Source: Melastoma dodecandrum
Taxonomy: Eukaryota; Streptophyta; Magnoliopsida; Myrtales; Melastomataceae
Length of the DNA stretch: 64,000 nucleotides
NCBI GenBank assembly: GCA_029817715.1
Contig: JARUPY010000602.1
Location: 2,063,501 to 2,127,500 of the forward strand
Direction: 5' to 3'
The notes below the pieces were generated by a model. The model was not told where the DNA came from. It searched no databases and saw nothing but the letters and a program-made list of their open reading frames with translations. Below, piece by piece: positions 22,819 to 35,503 of the stretch. The position numbers and the translations under genes are program-made. Numbering within the stretch: the first letter of the stretch is position 1; each line of letters begins with the position of its first letter.

Positions 22819-24782
22819 ATGGAGCGGCCGGGGTCCGACGACGAGTACGAGAAGCTCGTCTTCCGCGTCAATCCCCCCAGGTTTTGGTCCTGCTTGTTTG
22901 GGGATTCTTGGGTGAATTTGTTCCTTGGTTGTTTATTTCAGAGATGACGAATCATTTTTCTGTTCTCGTTCAATTTCTCGTCTTTCCCAATTGGTTTTAA
23001 TTTTCTTCTTCTTCCTCTTTTTTGTGTGGGTAAGAAATTCTTCTAATCGGGGATTTTCTGAATTCGAGCGGACTTTCTCTTCCTGTTACAGGGTTGTCGT
23101 CGATAATGATGTGTGCTCCAGCGCCACCGTCGTCAAGGTACGCCTTCCTCGGGACCTATTTGTGGATAGATTTTTGATGAATCCACTCCGGGTTTCCATC
23201 CCATGTTGGTTTTTCGTTGTTATTGCAGGTGGATAGCGCCAGGAAACATGGGATTCTGCTGGAAGCCGTGCAGGTTTTCACCGACCTCAACCTCTCCATA
23301 AAGAAGGCCTATATCTCCTCGGACGGAAGATGGTTCATGGATGGTGAGCTTCCCTGAGTTAAATTCCCCGCTCTTGGGTTTTCGTCGTTTCGATCTGATT
23401 CGGTAGCTGTTGCCCTGCAGTTTTTCACGTTACCGATCAGAACGGAAACAAATTGATGGAGAAGAGCGTTGTCGGATACATCGAACAGGTAATTTCGAAG
23501 GCCCTCGATTTTGTCTGAGAATTTTTTGTCGGTTGGCTTATCCCTTTTGTGATTGTGTTGGGCAGTCGCTGGCGAACATCCAGTGTGGAAAGACAAAGGA
23601 ATATACCGGTCTTACTGCACTAGAGCTGACGGGCACGGATCGTGTCGGTCTTCTGTCAGAGGTGTTTGCTGTCCTGGCTGACCTGGACTGCGACGTGGTG
23701 GAAGCCAAAGTGTGGACGCATAATGGGAGGATTGCGTCGCTCATTTACGTGAAGGACTGCAATTCCGGGTCCCCTATCGAGGACTCCCAGCAGATCGATA
23801 GGATCGAGGCGAGGTTGAGGCAAGTCTTGAAAGGGGACAACGATATCCGGAGCGCGAAAACTGTTGTCTCAATGGCGGTCACTCATACCGAGAGGAGGCT
23901 GCATCAGATGATGTTTGCAGACCGGGATTACGAGCGGGAGCCAATCTTCATGCTTGGGAATGATAACCCTGTTGTAAGCGTGCTGAATTGGGTCGAAAGG
24001 GGTTATTCGGTGGTAAATGTCCAGTGCAAGGACCGGACAAAGCTTCTGTTTGACGTTGTCTGCACGTTGACGGACATGGAGTACGTCGTCTTTCATGCGA
24101 CCATAAACACCTGGGAGGACGTGGCGTCTCTGGTACTTAACTCAAGATTGCCGTGGTTATTTTTATGCTGATTGTAACGCGTCTGTGTTAATGACCGAAT
24201 CTGTTCAATTGGTTCCAGGAGTTCTACATCAGGCATGCAGATGGCTCCCCGATCAGCTCCGAACCCGAGAGACAGAGGGTAATTAAGTGCCTTCAAGCGG
24301 CAGTTGAAAGAAGGGTGTCGAAGGTATCATCTTGTCCGGATGATGACCGCGACTTTTTAAACTACCTTCATTCGATGAGCCGTCCCGAATTTGAGTGCGA
24401 TTTTCACTGTATTCCGCAGGGTGTAAGGCTGGAGTTTTGCAAGGAAGACCGGCAAGGGCTTCTTGTGGACGTAACGCGTACTTTCCGCGAGAATGGCCTC
24501 AACGTCACGAGGGCAGAGATCTCAACAACGATGGACACAGCCCTAAACATATTCTACGTGACGGATGCCCACGGCAACCCCGCAGACCCGAAAGTCATAG
24601 AAGCGGTGAGGCAGTGGATAGGCCTCGACAACCTAAGAGTAAAGGAACTGCCGACGATCCACCACCAAAAGGCGGACGGGGAGGGGGAGACGGAGGGGAT
24701 GGTGGGGGCAGTCCTGTTATCGCTGGGGAGCATAGTGTGGAGGAATCTGTACAACCTGGGTCTGACAAAATCGTGTTCGTAG
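22819..24782 (+). CDS. ACR8: ACT-domain repeat protein ACR8
   Basis: Seven coding exons: 22819-22880, 23092-23137, 23229-23343, 23421-23488, 23566-24132, 24219-24323 and 24420-24782. All have GT-AG borders and matching phases, and they give 441 residues. The protein opens [13 protein letters not shown] and carries four ACT domains, beginning near residues 36, 112, 243 and 322. They are recognisable from [43 protein letters not shown] and [17 protein letters not shown] proteins have the ACT arrangement of bacterial GlnD without its enzymatic domain and are thought to sense amino acids. The second ACT domain and the C-terminal [16 protein letters not shown] motif match ACR8 specifically rather than ACR4/5. 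No targeting peptide is evident. In Arabidopsis ACR8 lies in the same chromosome 1 region as the kinase and CML13 homologues found here. Confidence 0.92.
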
Positions 24783-27700
24783 GAGAGACGGTGGAGGGAC
24801 ATAAATTCTTTGTTTTAGGACAAAGGTGAGGATAGGATGCGTTGAGTTCACGAGGTAGTTAGAAGGAAGAGTTTGGATAGGATTGGGGTAGGGTAGAAAA
24901 TCCGATGGTTAATTTAGTGGAATCCAGAACCAGATGACACCCGAAATCAGTGGAGTCGGTCCCCATTTATTTGTTTGGTCCTTTTTTTATTTGAACACCA
25001 CCACCCCCCTGGACTCCATTTGACATATTCCCCCGACCACGTGGACCCACAAATCTATTGGGATCTACGCTTTCACACTCCCCCCTTTACATTAATAAAA
25101 GGAGAAATTATTTCATAATATTTGAATTATCCAATTTTTTTAAAATGATAATTGTTTAATCGAATTTCGTCCTATTAACATTGTTTCCGTTAGCCCTTTA
25201 GTTCGGCACCTTCTGAGAAAAGAAGTAGTGAAATTATCTTGTGGCTGGGATGGAGTTTGGAAAGTAAGGCGACCAGGAGTTAGGGGAAGGGAAGTTTTGA
25301 CCTTTCCTTTGATCACACCTCGGGTGTGTGAATTAAAAGGTTTCGTTCAATGAAGTTGTCTTGGGACGATTTCTTGACTTCCTGATGGAGGAGGTGGGAA
25401 GTTTTGCAATGTCGGACACGACAGGGAAAGGAATGGCGGCTTTTGGTTTTTAACCACCGAAAGGGCTTCTCACTTCCTGATGGCCTGGTTGTCCATTGTT
25501 GGAATTGTCTAGTCTGGGAATTAATGGACATTACTAACGCAACAACCAAACCAAACCACGCCGAATCGATCTCGATGCTCGAAGATCGGATCCCTTGATT
25601 CAGCGCCCATGTTTTCTTTTCCACATGAAAGGGATGGCCACGACTCCTGTAGCTGGTCGGGCGATCAACAAGTCTAGACACACCAATCCCCTATTGATTT
25701 TTCTTTTTTTTTTTATGATTCACGTGAAATTGTGCACTAACCTATAAGAATGATAAAACCCTGTGCGTATGCATAAAATCTAATGACCGTGCTTTACGTT
25801 TGATGCAATCAGTCATCACAGGTTTAAGAAATAATGCATGCATCTAATTGAGGGGAGGTGTGATCTGATTTTGTACGGAGATTGCGGATGACTTAGGCTT
25901 CGTAAACCGACGACATAAATATTTCGATACCGGTATATACTAGAAGAACATGTCGTATTGACAGGCATCTCGTTGGATCGTTGCTGTTTTGGTCTTACGA
26001 TAACGTGTTCCCCTCTGTAAATATATCTCGGATGTTTACGTCCCAACCTCGTGGCCGTCGCTATGTTTTCCTTCGTAGAAGTAAATATATTATCACAACG
26101 TGATCCACGACTGTAATCTAGGGCTTTTGTCGGAAAATCCGTATTGAGTGATATTTATCTGTCTTTGTCTGAAACCCATTATAGGTGGGGCCTTACTCGT
26201 ATGACCCAACTAAGACTAAGCATACTTGGGACTTCTACTCGGGTCGTGTTAAGCGAAGCGCACTTGGAACCCCAAGCGAGCCCAGAGGGGAATCATTAGT
26301 TAAAACAATTGTACGCATTCGTGGGAGGCGTTCACTCCACAGAGGCGTTCACTCCACAATTATGATAGAAGACCACGGGAGCTACTGGGTCCACAGATGG
26401 TTCCACTCCAACAGATGGATACGCTCGAAGATCCACCCCGTCCAATAGAAATACTCCCCATGCACATTGGGTTCGAAATCGTAATCCTAGGGTTCCGGAC
26501 GTTGGTCGGGCCCGTCATTGCACCTTCCCGCATCATCACATTCTGTTCGTGGATAGTTCTGTGCAAGGTAGAGATCATCGGTACTCATTCCGGGTAAAAA
26601 TCCCTCATCCCCGTCGTCGGTCGTGTAATAAGGTAACCTTTTGTTTTTCTTGGAAAGAGAAATTTTGTCGAAGAAAAGAAGATGTAGAGAATATTCGGGG
26701 ATAACTGCAATGAGATGAGTAAATTTGTTTTTGTTCAGATGAGAAAGGGGGATGTGTAATACATGTGGGCGAATGAGTGTACCAAGATTCTTCATCATCT
26801 ACACGCTCCCGGAGAGTTTTATGGAGTTCATGTAACTGATTTCAGGACAACCAAAGCTCGTGTGTCTCCCCTTTCTTTCTTTGTTTGATTTCATTACCAA
26901 GAATGGATGCATATACCGATGGGTCGACACGTGATATAACATAAGATTTTATATACTTCTCATACGTTACTATCATTCGAACCGACCGAACATCCGACGG
27001 AAAATGTCCCGAGGCGCTCTCGGAGCTGACGCTCGCCATGTAAAGTCTTTGTCCGTAGGCGGAGGAGACAACTCCTCCTGCTTGTGTCCTTTGCCCGAAA
27101 CAAATTAATAAAAAACATAGATTTGGCTTTCGTAAACACGTAATCCAAGATCGATTAAAACTAATACAAAAATATATAATATAATTAACTAAATTTTTAA
27201 AAAAAAAAAGTAGAAAAAATTTTAGGTTATAAACTTATATTTAAATTGTAAAAATGTACGTAGGACCACTTCCCCCAAACCCCATCAGCCCAATATACTA
27301 ACTACTATTATTACGTCTCCTCCCTGCTGCATTCATTATTGATACCAATAGTGATTATTATTATTATTATACCCATCATTCTCAAATCTTTTCACCAAGA
27401 TGGGGGTGACCAAATAGTATCAAAAAACTTCGTTCCTTCGTAGCAATGGGGTAAGTTTAGTCCGTACAAATAATCATAAAGTTTATATTATCATTTACAT
27501 TTATGTTGATGTATTAACTGTGTGAAAATAAATCAAAAGGAAAAAAAAACTCAAGAATAATATTAAAATAGTGCATTTTCGGCTCCTTTAGACGTTTGGG
27601 ATTTTACGTTGGGCTTATTTTCATATGGAACAGGCCCAACCAACATCATTCCTCAACGACGCGACGTGGCCTTCCGTTAGGCATCCACGTGGAGAGATTC

Positions 27701-29298
27701 AAAGCCGCGAGAAATTTCCCTCCAATTTTGTCTCACCCTTTCTCTGTCTCCCTCAGGTCGTGTCCCAACTCCATTTGCCATTTCCCTTTCTCTGCTCCCT
27801 TGATCCCAGCTCGGTCTGTTGTAAGCATTCTTGTTCTACGTTGACGGTGAAGCGGGCCTAGTGGTGAACGGGATGTTCAGGGATCAGAGCATTTGAGGGA
27901 AAACTGGGAATTGATACACGAGCCGTCGACCAGGCCAGCCTTAGGGATGTTCCCGTCTCGGTGTTTAATTTTGCCGTTTGATTTAAAAGTTTAAACTAGG
28001 TGAAGATTTGATTTATATTTTATATCTCGACAGACGCAAGTTCAGGCAGCTGGTTTCGAAAGGGCTTAGGCAGTTGAGTCTGGGGGTTGTTGAGAGGTTG
28101 AAGATTCCTTTCTTCCTTTTCCAGGTTTGTGGGAAAATGGGGTTAAGGGATGTGCTGGCTTTGTGGGTTTTGTTAATGCTGTTGAGACTTTCTTGGATCG
28201 ATCTAAGTTTGGCGTTCTGGGCTGGTCGCATATTTGCTTTCTAGTGACGTTGATAGATGCAGTAGCGGCTACGAAATCTACATCGTCTGTTGATTGTAAA
28301 CAACACGTTTTGTCGGTATCAATGGACTGAAACGGCAAAAAAATAAAAAGTTACAACTCTGGCTCGTTTGTTAAATGGTAGGTTCTTAAGCAAGTTCTGA
28401 TTCTTTGGTAGGTGCTTGTGAAAGCCTGGAAGTGATGTCGCTTGGCACCTCCTTTTTGCCTGACGATGTAGAATTATCAACTACTGTGGATTGATTGTGC
28501 TTGTTTGCAATTTGATCTGATGTTCTCGTGCTTCGTTCTCTATAGGAGGCAGTCATTGGAGTACTAGTTTGGAGATTGTGTCATAAACTGGTTATGGTTT
28601 GATAAATATTCTGCTTGTGATTCAACAGCAGTCATAATAATTCATTTGAGCTTGTTCTTCTGTTGTTTGGTGGGCATTACAAGTTATGAATAACTTGGAT
28701 TTTTGGTTTCGGTGCTTTGTCTGTGCAATTTTAGCCATTTTTTTTTATGTGAACTGTCGCAACAATTGAAATTTGAGTTATTGATTGCTCAGCTTGGATG
28801 TAAAATGGCCAATCACTGTGGGAACTAATGGCTTCCTCAATCTAGGAAATCGGTAACTCCTCGAGTTCAATATGCACCGCAGGCGATCATTGAGCTGGTC
28901 GTCCAAACTATGTATGTGTTGGTTTCCCAGTTGGCATTAACTTTTGAACACACCACTTGTTGTAGTTTGAACATATAAGGTTTGGTTTCGTCTGAGGTCT
29001 AAGGTGGACATAGAGAGTGTAGCAGAGGAATTCTCGTGTTGGCAGCGGTATGGGAGTAACACTTTCTCAGAATCCCTCGTCTTTGGAAGAACGAGAGGCT
29101 GCTAGTGTTGGATGGGGGTGCGGGGCTGACGACCAGTCCGCTCCGCAGTGCTCATTATTTTAAGAAATAAAAGATATAATCATGCCTTATATATTAAAAA
29201 AGAAAATAGAAAAAGAAAAATTTATACGATGGGGCAAATTGAATTGAAAGATATCAAAGCAAAGAGGGGAAGAGAGGAGACGGGAAGGACAGAAGAAA
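24783..29298. other. Intergenic region between ACR8 and CML13/14
   Basis: Contents I can support: the ACR8 3' UTR; a 17-bp unit (GAGGCGTTCACTCCACA) repeated twice in tandem at 26325-26358; an ATT microsatellite near 27352-27370; and AT-rich filler. The stretch 27.6-29.1 kb is less AT-rich and could be transcribed, but no frame there has recognisable content. A TATA box for the downstream gene is listed separately. Confidence 0.4.
29187..29195 (+). promoter_or_regulatory. TATA box of the CML13/14 gene (predicted)
   Basis: TTATATATT lies 104 bases before the ATG at 29299. It would place transcription start near 29220 and give a purine-rich leader of about 80 bases. It is predicted from position only. 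Confidence 0.45.
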
Positions 29299-29742
29299 AT
29301 GGGGAAAGAGCTGAGCGAGGAGCAGATCTCGTCGATGAAGGAGGCCTTCACCCTTTTCGACACCGACAACGACGGGAAGATCTCCCCGTCGGACCTTGGG
29401 ATCCTGATGAGGTCCCTCGGGGGAAACCCAACCCAGGCCCAGCTCAAATCCATCGTCTCCTCCGAGAACCTCACCTCCCCCTTCGACTTCCCCCGCTTCC
29501 TAGACCTCATGTCCTCCCACCTCAAGGCCGAGCCCTTCGACCGCCAGCTCCGCGACGCCTTCCGCGTCCTCGACAAGGACTCCTCCGGCTACGTCTCCGT
29601 CACCGAGCTACGCCACGTCCTCACCAGCATCGGCGAGCGGCTCGAGGCCGAGGAGTTCGACGAGTGGATCCGCGAGGTCGAAGTCGGTAAGGACGGCCGG
29701 ATCAAGTACGAGGATTTCATCTCTAGGATGGTCGCCAAGTAG
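29299..29742 (+). CDS. CML13: Calmodulin-like protein CML13/CML14
   Basis: An intronless 147-residue protein, very close in layout to Arabidopsis CML13/14 (148 residues). It begins [17 protein letters not shown] and ends [13 protein letters not shown]-hand 1 ([12 protein letters not shown], about residues 21-32) is the intact loop, although its twelfth position is Asp instead of the usual Glu. EF-hand 2 is lost ([12 protein letters not shown]). EF-hand 3 ([12 protein letters not shown]) keeps Asp-1, Asp-3 and Glu-12 and may bind calcium. EF-hand 4 is degenerate. CML13/14 act as light-chain-like partners of IQ-motif proteins such as myosins, CAMTAs and IQDs. Codon third positions are strongly C/G, unlike the AT-rich flanks. 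CML13 and CML14 cannot be told apart here. Confidence 0.93.
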   Translation: MGKELSEEQISSMKEAFTLFDTDNDGKISPSDLGILMRSLGGNPTQAQLKSIVSSENLTSPFDFPRFLDLMSSHLKAEPFDRQLRDAFRVLDKDSSGYVSVTELRHVLTSIGERLEAEEFDEWIREVEVGKDGRIKYEDFISRMVAK

Positions 29743-31648
29743 GGGGGAAATTCGGATTCTCACCTGATCGATCATTCCTTCCTTGTTTCTTTGTCGGTTC
29801 CAGGATTAGTCCCTGTGTTTTTTAAGTTTCCTTCTTTTACTTTTTTCCTTTTCCCCTTTTTCTTGTGCTGGATGGAGGATGTGTGTCCCCCGGCGCTTGT
29901 TCTATTTGATTGATGACATCCAGATGCTCTCCTGGGGTACTGTGGCTGCTTTTGGCTTCAGTGAACGGGATCTTACCTTTGTCCTAATCGAATCTCTGTC
30001 CGGGCATTTTTTCGTTTCTGGTCGGATTTGACAAAGTAGATATTGTCGAGTTGTTGCCTTTGTTGCTGTTTCTCCTATTTCCCAAATTCAGCTTTTACAT
30101 ATGGCTGCATGTTGTGTTTTTGAGACTGTTGGTTTTTTTGTGTTCTACTGAAGATTGGTTATTTCATGGATTTTTCGCTGGATTGACTGAAGTTTCTTTT
30201 TGTCAATCCAGTTAGGTCTGTCTCTGGTTTTGCTTGAGTGTTCGCCATGGTTTATGAAAGGATGCCAAATTGTTTTAAGCGGCTCGTAAGCTCTGGAAAG
30301 TTGTTTGAATTATTAGGATGTCCTGGACGAGGGATCTTAATTGGACCTGTGGGTGTGGCTGATTAGGATTTAGTTCTGTGAGAGGAGAGGCTTTTTAGAA
30401 AAATAATCTATGCATCAGTCATAGCCTTGGAGATATGCAGGTCCATATCTGATCCGTCAAGGGACATAATGTTGAACTGTTGAGGTTGTGTACTTCGACA
30501 TGCATATTTGTCAATTTATTGTTGATGCTTGTCCCATAAAGTGCATGACATTGCATCATATGGTCTTTCCTTCGTGTCGATGGTTTCATGCTGTTGACAG
30601 TGAGTACATATCTTTCTCCACAATCCATTTACCTTAGACCAAGAAAGCTGTATATACCTAAAATAATGTGATAGATATAATGGTGTTGATCTCAGTTGCC
30701 TACCCGTGTTAAAGCTAGGTGACTTGGTTGCCATTTCAATTATGTTTTGGGTTTTGTGCCGGTAATCTGTGTTCATTTGATGAAATGAAGTTGTAAGAAT
30801 GATGGATTAAGGCTCTGTTTGAATACGGTAGAAAAGGAAAGGGAAGGAAAGGAAAAGGGTGGAAAACCAGATTCATGAGGAAATCTCCTCTCTTGGGATT
30901 TCACAAGTTTCTTTCCTTCGGTTTCAAATGACTGGTGAGTTACTTATATTCCCTATTGAGCTGGTGTCGTGAAATCTAGTCTTCATATCCGAGCATCTCA
31001 CTTTCCCACCGAGGGTAATTTGCCGCTGTCCAGTCGTCTTCTGTCGTTACTCCATGTTAGTTAAGTTGTTCTTCATCTCATCGACTTTGCCAATGATTTG
31101 GAAAGTCTTCGAGTCTATGCTGTCAGGCGGTTATCAGTATTTGGCAATAGACAGATTTGAAATTGCGTGTTTGCAAGAACAAATGGTGGACGAATGTATC
31201 AAGAGGATGCTTTGATGGCTTACCTTGAATTGATGACTGCTGTCATTTGCATCGCTTTCGAGCATCCTATTTCTGACTCAGTTGAGTTCTGTCATTCGCG
31301 ATGAAAACTCGGACATTTTGACTTGTAGCTTCCGGAAGTATAATTTGATAAAGATGGAGAACAAAGATTTTCAAAAAGAATCACTATAAACATCATACAA
31401 AGGAAAAACTTCAAATGTGATTCCAACAAAGAAATGTACAAAATGCCACGGAAGCTTCACATTTTTGATACAATAAAAGAGGGTGAGCCCTCACTGCCAG
31501 TGATTTTCTCTATCAACCCCAGAACAATACGCAACTCCCCGCAACAAGAATTTTCCAGAGTATATTCCTCTCAAGCCGCAACCCCATATCCGTGTACGTG
31601 TCATCACGTCGCGCATGAAAGAACCATGCTTTGTCAGCCAGAGAGAAG
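29743..31648. other. Spacer between CML13/14 and maspardin (convergent)
   Basis: It holds the CML 3' UTR (T-rich after 29815) and the distal maspardin 3' UTR. At 30812-30937 a GGCTCTGTTTGAA end followed by GGAAAGG runs is loosely mirrored by TTCCTTCGGTTTCAAA, suggesting a small decayed MITE (weak). No gene was recognised. Confidence 0.4.
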
Positions 31649-34600
31649 CTAAGAGGAATCTGAATCTGAATCGTCTTGTAGCACCTGGGTCTTTGCTTTG
31701 TCAGTAGCGGTACCGTTTTCGCCACTGTTGTGTTGTTCTCCCGAGTCGGCTTCAGTAGTTTCCTGATTTGGAGGGCGTTGATTATTCGCTGCGGAGGTGA
31801 AGGGAGAAGATGTTTGAGTGGCAACACTAGAAGAATGGCTAGGATCATTGACTTCATTGCTCGTGCTATTAATGCTAGCATCCGACACGTTCTTGGCCAC
31901 TCGAACCAAGTCTGGCCGAGCTTCAACTCCAACTCTTCGCAGGTGGAGCTGCCAAACAAGTGCAATACGATTTTTATAGATGGATAAACAAATAAGGTTA
32001 CCCGTCACGGAAAGTCATATTTGAGCATAGATGCATGAAAATGCACTCAACCTGAAGATGTAAATTAACTTCGTCTGGGCGTGACAGGAATGGGAAGTCA
32101 CCCCCAGATTTCAGGTATGCTCTTCTGGCTCCAGGATATCTCTCTCCGAGCTGATCCTTGAGTTGTTGAGGAGTTGCGCAGTAATCATTTGTCTTCAATT
32201 AGAACAAAGAACAGAACCAAAACCTGTCAGTCAACTCAGTACCCATCAAGGTTATTAACAAAGGATTCTGCTTATCAAATTCCTCAAAAATGGCAGTGTA
32301 AGCTCCAGTTATCACAACAACCAGGACGACCATTGAGGCAATTGCCCACAATTATGTTGACCCACTCTGAAATATTTCATCCACATAAGGTACCAGACAT
32401 GCCATGTTACTAACCATCTTAAATAGTCATTTTCAAGCGATACCAGTAATTGACTAAAACTTTTATGATCAGATATGAGGTGTACTAGTTTAGTTCTAAC
32501 TTCCCTTTGGAAAACATTTGAACATCATGCAATAAATTTAATATTCAGCGCAAAGGATGGACAAGCCAGCTATATTTCCTGACAGAAAAGGTAAATTCCT
32601 CATCCAAGGTGTTATAATCATTGAAGACCAATTCCAAAACGAATAAAAGCAGAAAGCCTCCTAAATTCTTGTCCTTTGTAAAGACATTGCAACATAAATT
32701 AAAAACCAATACATGAGAAAGCATATGATAGTAATTGCTTTTGGTAATACAAACGAAAAAGTATCCTCACGTACATCCATGATGGTAATGAATGAATCTG
32801 ACAGAAGAAGAGATTCGACCGATGCAGCATCTGCAGTCAATGCTAACCTGGAGGCCAAGTCTTCCTTGGGAAGAGTTTCGACCTGACAATGGAAACATGT
32901 AAATTCGTTAAAGAATTCCAAACGAGTCCTGTCCAACTGACTGTATTCAGCATCAGAAGCTTTTCCTTAGAAAATGTGTATGCGGAAACAACTTTATAAC
33001 ACATCAACTCGAAAATTTTCAGAAATATTTTGCTATCTTCTTCTCCCCATCTCTTCCAACTTTTGTAACCGTTCTACTTTAAACTCTCCAAGAAACTGTA
33101 CAAAAAGGGCTCTCAGTACTATTACCGGAAGATTCGTCTCAGTACTATGATTCCAAGGGCATAAACGTCAAAGTATGACGTCATGTGCTTGGTAACTAGC
33201 TAGCTCAAAGCACAGAGAAATGATATTCTAAGAATCACATACAAAAAAGATGTTTATATGATCACCTGTGGCACTATAATTACATTTACAGTTTGATATT
33301 GACATTTGAGGACCCAAACCTGAGCAACGACAAAGTCCACGGAATCAGCGATAAAGGGTTCATGAGGGCCATCACGGATTCCTGTTAAGACATACCGTTT
33401 CAGCAAAAACGAAGGCGTCCAACTAACACTGCATAAGCCAATGCCATAAACGTTAATAACCTGAATAAATAGCATCATTTTCTCAGAGATAATTGGACAA
33501 TGTAATGACACCTAGAAAGAACATAAACACGATCATAAATGAAAAATCCACAAATGTAGGATTTCTGGCATTTATCAAGTTAATCATCTCATATTTTCGG
33601 CCGCTGATATCACTACAACAGCACTCAACATACTACTGCAGCCAGGAAGCACATACACCGGAGCCCATGGCATTGCTGCTGCGAAGTTCTGTGTATTCAT
33701 GAAAGAATTGGAGAGTACTACAGACCGCACCCTCCTTGGCCGATGCTGAGCAAAAAGCTGAGCTAGAAAGCCTCCAAGTGCTGTACCATATATATGTATC
33801 TATAAAAAACAGATTATCTTTGTTACTTTACTGAATCATCATGCTGCAAACAAGCATTGTTCGCCAACACATTTCAAACTGAAAATCCCTGTGATAGGGG
33901 CAATGTTGATCCTCAAATTCAACAATCATCCCAAAGATGCCAAAGAAATTAATTAAGTCAAGGGAATAGATATACAAAACTGAATCCTTATTGAACCAAT
34001 ATACAGAAACTTCCAAATTGAACAAAAAAAAGCATGAAAACTTCACTTGGAATGTCCTGGGAAGACTTATTAAACTAGCACAAAGAGAGTTTCTTAAAAT
34101 TGTCTCTACTATGTAGAAACCTTCCATTTTTGTGAAGCAGAGTAAGAATTACCAACAGTTTGGTAGACTTTTAGAATGCCAAACAAATGAAGCAAGATGG
34201 TTGTATGCTCTCACATGATGAACATCAATAGCATCCAAAAACTTCTCAAATGCCTGAATCCACTCATGGTGATTCCACACACGCGGTATATCGACAGAAA
34301 TCACTCGATAACCCTGAAAGTGATGAGGTAATGTTAAAATTTCTGAGAAATCATTCATAATAGTCTGAAAGGAAGTAAAAAGTGAATTATGCCAAAAAAT
34401 AGACTGGATGGATAAGTGAAAAAGAACAATGAATAGGGTTTAAAAGCTCTCTATGGTGAAATCCACTACCTTCATGGATAATGACATGACTTGCTTATAA
34501 TATACATCTGCAGTTCCTGTTATACCAGGAATACAAATAAGGGGTGGCACCACTTTTGGTCCGAAATCATAGTATCTCCACTGTTTTGTCCCAATCTGTG

Positions 34601-35503
34601 TACAAATAAGGGAATCAAGTATACTTAGGCAATTTTGTTTAACAGGAGAATTGTTCCGTATATTCATCAACATCTTGATAATAACTTTTTCAACCAATGC
34701 TTTGTGAATCTCCAATCAGAATTCTGGGAGTGCTTATCTATCGCAGATCAAAAAAAGGGTCACCACACTTTTTTTGCATAAATTTTAAAAATTTAGTATT
34801 GGTCCTTCAAATAGACAAGAAGAATTTTTCATCACAAAACGGGTTACCAATTCCTAGAATTCAATCGCTCACAAATCCTTCGAATCAACGAGAACATTCT
34901 ATCAAACAAATATGACTCCATTGACTCTGTCAACAAAATTGACAAGGGCGAACGCCAAGCCAGTGACAGTACAATGCAGGAAACTCCCGACCAACAACTT
35001 CCACTCTGCTTATGTCCAGATCCACTAGAACTAGACGACGTTCCCAGAATGATGATCGCATTGTAGGGGTAAAGCCCTAGGGTTAAACCATAAATTGAAC
35101 ACATAAAACGACCCAGCAATCCCGACTGTGCAACAGCTGGTATCTTCTGGAGGAGAGAAACTGAAGTTGAAAACTTCAGCAATAGCCTAAAAGTTTGATC
35201 CTACGAATCAAGTTAAGTCAGGCAGCACTGTAGCAGGAAATCACAAGCCCAAGACAAACCCGAAAACCCAACACACGCTAAAAGGCCACCAATTCATCTC
35301 CTCAATCACATCCGACCAGCAGAACCAAAGCAAGCAACCCTTATCAGACACTTCATCTCCCAAAATCAAACAACAAAATAAATCGAAGAACGAGGAGGCA
35401 AGAAAGAAGCCCAGAAAGGGAAACTAACGGGGATCTTATGCAGGGGGACTTGCGATTTGAAGTAAACATAATCTCCAGGCGCCGCCGAGACGCCTCCTTT
35501 CAT
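31649..35503 (-). CDS. Maspardin (SPG21/ACP33) orthologue, alpha/beta-hydrolase fold
   Basis: Eight coding exons: 35503-35429, 34595-34470, 34313-34215, 33799-33657, 33428-33320, 32882-32775, 32192-32052 and 31948-31649. Together they give 366 residues. The start MKGGVSAAPGDYVYFKSQVP, PLICIPGITGTADVYYKQ (residues about 43-61), GGFLAQLFAQHRP and the YPGARRAYLKSGGDFPFL segment follow human maspardin along its whole length. In animals maspardin binds CD4 and late-endosomal partners and is mutated in Mast syndrome (SPG21); the plant role is not established. The nucleophile elbow reads GTALGG, so the usual Ser is Ala107 and hydrolase activity is unlikely. The last exon adds a Ser/Asp/Asn-rich, probably disordered tail of about 90 residues ending DDSDSDSS. 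The TTGAAG acceptor of exon 7 (next to 32192) is not a YAG. Confidence 0.92.

Noticed and set aside
26185..26460. Possible organellar DNA insertion near the GAGGCGTTCACTCC repeat
   Set aside because: I could not match it to any plastid or mitochondrial gene; only the short tandem duplication is certain.
26460..26500. GGGTTCGAAATC resembling a tRNA B box
   Set aside because: No A box or cloverleaf could be formed around it.
27590..29100. Possible extra gene or long leader upstream of CML13/14
   Set aside because: No frame has recognisable content, and a TATA box close to the CML start makes a distant leader unnecessary.
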